Origin: Eretmocerus hayati
Lineage: Eukaryota; Arthropoda; Insecta; Hymenoptera; Aphelinidae
Length of the DNA: 64,000 bases
Direction: 5' to 3'
Assembly: GCA_029851415.1 (NCBI GenBank)
Contig: CM056744.1
Location: 88,399,907 to 88,463,906, forward strand
Part shown: positions 57,800 to 64,000 of the stretch, in pieces
Numbering within the stretch: position 1 is the stretch's first letter
Layout of the letters: every line of letters starts with the position of its first letter
Translations under genes and position numbers: made by a program
Notes under the pieces: generated by a model
What the model saw: only the letters and a program-made list of their open reading frames with translations
The model's database searches: none
Told to the model about the DNA's origin: nothing

Positions 57800-59920
57800 G
57801 ACAAAATTAATGGTGATTCCGAGTTACATTCACTATCAGTCATTATTTTTCATGTAAAATACTCCAAAAACAGGCTCGATTTACTCGGAGTATCTTACAT
57901 ATATTCCTAGACAACGGACAAAGAGTATTCCATTCAGCATGATCAGTTATATATCTTTTTAATCATCACAGTATTAATTAAAACACTAATTCTGAAAAAT
58001 ACTGGTAACACGAGAGACTTCGGAATTTTGTAATTTTTCGACTATGATGAACGTTCACTCTAAAGAGTTTGGATTTGTCGATTGGGGAATGAATATTTTG
58101 AAAAGTACCATGAGTTACTTGCATATCACATAAGAAGAAGTCAAAAAGCCATCGTAGATAACTGATGCAGCCAATCGCCAGATTGATAATTATCTCTATT
58201 CTTTCACGGAAAATTCTCGTTCTTCTAACTTTTGTAAAACAACAGTTTTGATTATATCTTTGCGAACAAGCTTTCTCGAGAAGAAATGAGACTTTACATA
58301 AAAAAAACTAAGTAGGTTTCACAATATCGCCGAGTGAAAATGTGATACTATTTCACTGAAATTGAATCACACGTGTACTTTGTGATAGATTTTATATGTA
58401 GCTATCAACTTAGTCTTAACAGCAATGGATCCATTGAATGCCTCATTAATTCCATCTGTTTGAAGGTACTAAACTCTAAGCGTTTAGTTTGATTCACCTA
58501 ACCGTCCAATAACACTAACCGCATACGGTACTAAAAATTTACTGACATAGGGTGTAACAAAATAACAGGGGCGAGCTAAGTAAGTGGCGCTTGTCGACCG
58601 TTTTGCGGCAAACACTTCAATAGCTGTAATAAAACAAAAGTATCACTTTTATACAATACTGGAATTCTTCCCATTGGACGATTGATATGTTCCTACCATA
58701 CAGTCATTCTAAAATTCAGACTCATGGTGTTCACCCATTCTACACGGAACAAGTTAGGCACATGAAAGAATTTTTTCTTTCCATCAGAAAACGTTATTTG
58801 GATCTAAATCTGGCAAAAAAATTTGCAATTGATCGTTTTGAAAATTCATGTTTTTTAACCTATATAAGAATTGTCAGATCGGGTTCCGGTGTAACTTCTG
58901 TTATTTTGATTCTTGTGAACTATTTCGTTTTTTCAAACTTATTCAGATATTTCTATCCAACAATATCAAAGTTATTTTCATTTCTCGGTTATTCTGTATG
59001 TTTACTTCCGTGGACATTCGTGTAGACAGGGTTAAAAGGCTATCCTCAAAGGAAATTCCACAATATTTCAAAATATGATTACTCCCGTAAAACAAGCCAA
59101 TAACTAGGTAATTTCCCACAAAACAACCAAATTCATCGATGGCGTATAATTTAGTCATCCGATCAATTTTCATTCAGCCTACATCGAGATTAACCCCAAT
59201 AAGAATAATCATACTGGATTTAGATAAGAAGCTTTTCAACTAGTTCTAAAACTCTATGTATGAGTAATGAGCGTTTCGCAGACACGGGGTTTATACGCCT
59301 CGTGAGTACGAGGAATCCGTACAAGCAAGGGGGTGTATAGCGTATATATCGACGAGAAAGCACGTACGATTTTTCAAAAGGCCTTTGTCTGCAACGCCGA
59401 AACTCCTCTTTGGGTTCACTCGTGCATCGATGTTGCAAGGCTTCAACTTGTATAGCTATAACGATATACGAAATTTCTCTGAAGCTTGTGCGCGAATGCG
59501 TGAGCTAAACACCTGATGGATGGTGTTTGCCAGAACCTTACTCGAGCTGCTAGATGTCAGACTTGATGGATGAGCTCAGTCGACGATGTATACACCGGTC
59601 TGACTCATAATAATTAGTTTTCTCGTTGTTCAACTTTTCTTCTACGAAAGTATCATATCTAATCTGATCTTTGTTGGGTTGGAAACTGGACGAGCAACGG
59701 AGTACTATTATTTTCTATTGGGGATGTTTTATCTTGTTTGAAATTTTAATTATAATAGGATTCGAAATGAATAATATTCAATTGTGGACGAGTAAGACGC
59801 ACAAGTACGTGCTTATATTCCAGTTACCGTACTTTTTCAATTTTTGCAGTTGGATAATTTTTCGAGATTAGCGTTTTAGATTAAAATTTTATAATAATCT
59901 AGCAGGAGAGCTTCATCATT
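57800..59920. other. no supported gene
   Basis: Long AT-rich stretch. Short ORFs at 58687-59078 overlap in two frames with hydrophobic stretches, and none shows a recognisable family or conserved splice sites. Confidence 0.4.
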
Positions 59921-59939
59921 TGTCCAAAAAATGTCCATT

Positions 59940-60032
59940 ATATGTTGTATGGAAATTTTCTTTGGTGCCAGCTGGGACTCGAGCCCAAGCCTCCTGAATT
60001 GAAGACGAGAAACATACCCACTAGATGATGGT
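59940..60032 (-). mobile_element. tRNA-derived SINE fragment
   Basis: The minus strand has a tRNA-like head (ATCATCTAGTGGGTATG; B box GGCTCGAGTCCC) followed by GGTGCC…, the same arrangement as the SINE at 41644-41836. Possible short duplication around ACTTCAT/GCTTCAT. Not a functional tRNA. Confidence 0.5.
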
Positions 60033-60724
60033 GACTTCATTACTACTACTAGGCATGGTTGATCTATTATTCGTCTACTATGAAAGAAAAAATCAGCCCG
60101 AGAATTTGTCTAAAATAAAGAATGCACAGTTCATTCATCAAAATCACGCTAAATACATAATTTAGAATACAATTTGAGCAGAAAATCTATTCCTTATTAG
60201 GAAATCAGCCTGTTCAAAAATGGTATCCTAATTTCGGAGTGTACTTCCCTAAACCAAACATTTTGACGTCTGAAATTAAAAGTTGTTCCGCAACCAACTA
60301 TTCAGATGTACATCAATCTAGAATTTTGTATCATATAAAGTATAAAGTTCGGCTCAATACGAAATATTTCCATCCGTAAAATGGAATAAAAGTACACAAC
60401 TTTCATCAAACGTGACAGCTTTGAGCCAAAAATAGCACCTAATCCTCCAATTATGACAAATCCCTTTCAAAACCGCTCCTTTCAATGTTCCAAGCTTTGC
60501 TCCATTGAATGAGCGTAAAACCCCGAGTCGTTGACGATTCCGTCGAGAAGTAGGGGTAGAGGTTATGAGGACGACAGAATCAAAGCCCCATAAAACGTGG
60601 AGGATCACAAACCACGCCCCAAACCCCCTCTGACACATAAAGAAAAACTAAGCTCACTTCATACCCACACACACTAGGATCCTCAAATAAAAAGAGTCTC
60701 ACGTTGGCTATCTCATACACTACT

Positions 60725-60932
60725 ACAACAACGACGATGACGACGACATCGCGAACTCTAACAACCCCTGATCCCCGGAGTCATTAGACGTCTGTTACTG
60801 GATGAGCTTTCGCTTATATATACACCCACGCCTCTCATATATCGTAAATGCCTTTAGAGCTTCTGTGTATACACCCATGTGTCGGAACGTCAGTCTCTAG
60901 GGACCCCATCGTCGTTGTCGTCGTCGTTGTCT
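60725..60932. repeat. inverted GAC/GTC triplet repeats
   Basis: ACAACGACGATGACGACGAC at about 60727 is mirrored by GTCGTTGTCGTCGTCGTTGT at about 60911. Between them are TATATATACACC words. No gene can be tied to it. Confidence 0.5.
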
Positions 60933-61229
60933 TCTTATATTCTACTTCAACATCACGAGACGCGTTTTAGTCTTTGCCTCTCACTCCTTAACCAACCACT
61001 CGTTAAAGACAGAACTCGTAAAAAGTTGCGGTCGCGTATCGGATTCTAGCCCTCCTTATTCATTCGTCGTCGATCTCGGGCTTGTTTGCCGAATTCTCGA
61101 GTACCTGTTCCGAGGAGCTTTTCTTTGAGTTTTACGGTTCAGGAGTTGGGGTAGACTTCCCATCACGTTTTTGTTGTTGGCGATGAGGGAAGAGAGAGAT
61201 CGCGCAATGGACGCAGTGGGCCTGAAAGT

Positions 61230-61510
61230 TTAGAGACGCTGTGGTTTTTGGTGGTTGGGGTTGGAGAGCTTGAGTTTATCTTTCCACCGTTCCAGTATTG
61301 ATGTTTTCCTTACACTGGATTCATCGTGAGCAGTGAATTCGCTAAGGATGAATTGATCGGGTTGATTACGAGGGTAGATGGAGACAGAATTTTCTTCAAG
61401 AATTACCTGTGTTGAGTTTGTTGTTGATATTCTGGCAGGGTTTGCAGGAACTTCTGGAAAAGCTTCTGTGTTGCAGGGTTCCAAATGGGAATTTTCAATT
61501 CATAGCAGCC
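61230..61510 (-). other. weak exon-like ORF
   Basis: Open for about 90 codons without ATG: TEAFPEVPANPAR, then SVRKTSILERWKDKLKLS and a stop. Protein-like, hydrophilic, with an internal donor-like CACAG|GTAATT. No family recognised. Confidence 0.25.
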
Positions 61511-61989
61511 CTTTGGTCAGGAATTTGACGCTCTCAATGTCGTTCAATTCGGTGACTCTGAGACTAGAAAGTATTGGTCGACTCTGATGAAAATTTCGAG
61601 CAATTTTGAATCCATAATAAGTATTTGACAAGACCTCCATTATTACCCTGAATGAGTGGAAAAAACAAATTCAGTGTTATAGATTTCATGGTCCATTCCC
61701 AGAAAAGTGACATCGAAACCAATCCTCTAGAATTCTATCCAGACTAACCCCTCATGTACTTTGCCCTTGATAGTACAAAAATGATGAATAATAATCCTCG
61801 GAATTCCCTCGTTACTTCGGCTAATTACTAATAATGGATCGATTTCTGTTACAGGTTGGTCAAAGTTCGTACATGCACCACTAAACCCCTAAGCTAATGG
61901 TGAAGATCATCAAGTGCTCATGTCGTTGAATATATCCTGACCGAGGTAACGAGAATTTTGATATTCCTCTAATCTCTCTACTGTGCTCA

Positions 61990-62209
61990 GGTGTTTCCTG
62001 GAATTATGCACATTCGATATCAAAGGCGAATCTACCCTCATAACGATGGTAATGCGATCGCATCAGTAAACCATCTCCTCTCATTCGTGTCGCGTTTCAA
62101 ACGAGAATGCGTAGCTTTGATCTCTATTCAACCGTATCATTTCGATTCTGAAACAGCCCTAATCTGCGTTGAAGGCTCTACTTTAACAGATTTATGGCAA
62201 AAATTTTGA
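61990..62209 (+). other. weak exon-like ORF
   Basis: After CTGTGCTCAG the frame reads VFPGIMHIRYQRRIYPHNDG and stays open for 73 codons to a stop. No motif is recognised and no partner exon was found in the remaining window. Confidence 0.2.
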
Positions 62210-62219
62210 GTGCCATATG

Positions 62220-64000
62220 ATGTACAATTTCGACCCAATCTACAATAAATGATGAGGTACCTTTTTCTATGTATTTACTCCGTATTTGATTAGTTGTCTT
62301 TGAAGAATGCACATTGACGTACCAACAATCATGATCCACCTTACTGTGTCATTGTTTATGATGGGCACCCTATTCAAGGCATCCTGGCTTATGGAACTCT
62401 AAACTCTTCTAAAAAGTTCCATCAATAAGAGAATATGCATATAATCTATCGTGGTTTCCGCCAGGAAAGAATTGTTACATTCCGCTTCAACAAAATCCAA
62501 GACCGACCAACATCTCTGAGAATCTCACACCTCTATCATAAAATATTCAACCGTATACTTTAGGAACTAGTATGTCATATCGATGAAATATACTCGCGAA
62601 GAAACAGGAAAATGAAATAGTCAGAACGCAGAAGTTTTCGCACTTTAAAATTCATATCGCAGCAGGCATATATATATACAAGAGCGAAGGGTTTCACTTT
62701 CCGCCAGACTCGTAAAAAAAAAGTGCCAAGGTCCACCGGTGCGCATTATTTTGACGGCCCCTTGCGCCTCTTATTTTTCAGTTCCAAGGCGCAAAACTTT
62801 TGCCACCATAAGGCTTTCCATACAACGCTATACGAGCTTGCAGTCGGGAAGGAAAGGAAAAATACAGCCTCGAGTAGAATCTGCGAACCTTTTTTGTAGG
62901 TAGACTGCTTACTTGTGTATTGGTTCACACAGAGGGAGGAGAATTTGCAGGAATATTCACACATCTCTCGCTGAGGTTGTACAATGCTTGTTTTATCAGG
63001 GACCAGTGGAAGGCTATTCGAAGAACTTCACTACAGAACTGTTTCGGGTGAATTGCAAAGAAGTGAGAAGATTCTTAATCAAGACACTCTCCGTGAATGG
63101 GTGGAAGTGGGACAAAAAAGCGTACATGGACCTAATAACGATGATCTGGCAGTTAACAAATAGTTTCATACCTATCTACCTCTGAGTTTTTTTCGGGTCT
63201 TATCTTTTGTCTTAGAAGCTGTTGGGCTGTTTTTGTTTCGTTATATTCTTGCCAATGATAAGATTTGCGATGAGATGTGAAATTTCCAACAATTTTAGTA
63301 TCGCACCCCGTCAAGTTTTGTTTTGGAGTAATCACAAGCTTTTCACCGTCATTATTAGACTGCAGTTGACTTTTGAGCTTCAAAAAAGATTAATTCATGC
63401 ACGTCAAAACTGAACTCTGTTCCGGGAACCAGCGAACAGGATTCTTCTATACTATGTGAAAATGAAACAACCCAGTACCTTTGCACAGTCTCTTTCTGTG
63501 AGACATTGAGCTCAGTCAACATTTTTGGGCTCACGGGAACACGAGCCATTTGAGTTTACGGAGTGAGTGAGGCTTAACGCTCAATCATTTCTATGAACAC
63601 TAAAGAACACCAAAGTGAGAAATTTCACTTGGATAGATTGATTCTGAAAGGCTCAAAAATCGGTCAATACCGATAAATGAGTATTCAGAATGGACAAAAA
63701 TCATTGAGCAATTTTGAGTTCAAAATTCCAACAGCATCAATCGCCCTAATCACTCAATCACAACTATAAAATTGCTACAACTAACCAACTCACTTCTATA
63801 CAATCCGACATACCTCAATTAGTTGAAGTACCTCGCCCATTCTTCCCATTCTAAAACACAAACAGAGCGCAAAGTTGATAATATAACGCACATTCAAAGT
63901 TCAAAGTACATCTCGATGGTACTTCAAAGTGCAACACAGCGTTTCGATTGTACCGCGGACTGCAAGAGCAAAATCTCCTGGCTTGTTGCACGCAAAATAC
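62220..64000. other. no supported gene
   Basis: AT-rich sequence with short overlapping ORFs (62913-63185 plus, 63383-63153 minus). None is supported by motif, splice sites or repetition. Confidence 0.4.

Overview
This window looks like intron- and intergene-rich DNA from an insect genome. The key evidence is an eight-exon gene of the insect-specific seven-transmembrane odorant receptor family (7tm_6), plus tRNA-derived SINEs, a Ty3/gypsy LTR retrotransposon, many terminal-inverted-repeat (TIR) transposons and long simple repeats. There are no operons and no bacterial signals. Hymenoptera is my best guess because of the clustered receptor copies, but nothing in the sequence proves it.

Host genes. 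One odorant receptor gene on the minus strand can be followed exon by exon from 36274 to 23352. All splice phases agree and give a 375-residue protein of normal family length. Two further copies of its first two exons lie downstream in the same orientation (exons at 6119-5952 and 3628-3471, and at 17114-16949 and 11697-11542). Each carries one 2-nt frameshift and no later exon was found, so they look like decaying partial duplicates. Other host-like pieces are unidentified: an exon at about 42418-42553 (-), an ORF with a splice-acceptor-like start at 20432-20713 (-) with a broken inverted relative near 22980-23091 (+), and a + strand reading frame (47271-47505 plus 52749-52875) split by the gypsy element.

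Mobile DNA dominates. 0-10 kb: a 382-bp TTAA-flanked MITE, two foldback hairpins, an 839-bp TA-flanked MITE, a 598-bp SINE with a 20-bp target duplication, a 930-bp MITE and a 1.6-kb foldback. 10-20 kb: an 85-bp tandem repeat, an LTR-like promoter island, a 1.4-kb element made of 250-bp repeats, and an 860-bp foldback set in a 23-bp tandem array. 20-28 kb: a degenerate minisatellite, a 965-bp TAA-flanked TIR element with coding-like passenger sequence, and nested TTAA/TA MITEs inside receptor introns. 28.7-33.8 kb: a 5.08-kb transposon with TIRs of about 480 bp and an unrecognised degenerate coding region, sitting in receptor intron 2. 38-45 kb: second copies of the TTAA and 930-bp MITEs, a SINE, a foldback and a second composite minisatellite. 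47.5-52.7 kb: a gypsy element with 297-bp LTRs. 52.9-55.3 kb: a GC-rich 2.4-kb palindrome with a TATA/initiator promoter in each arm. 55.3-64 kb: mostly featureless AT-rich sequence with one SINE and weak ORFs.

The receptor duplicates give a relative clock: the 839-bp MITE and the 598-bp SINE are present in one copy and absent from the matching positions of the other two.
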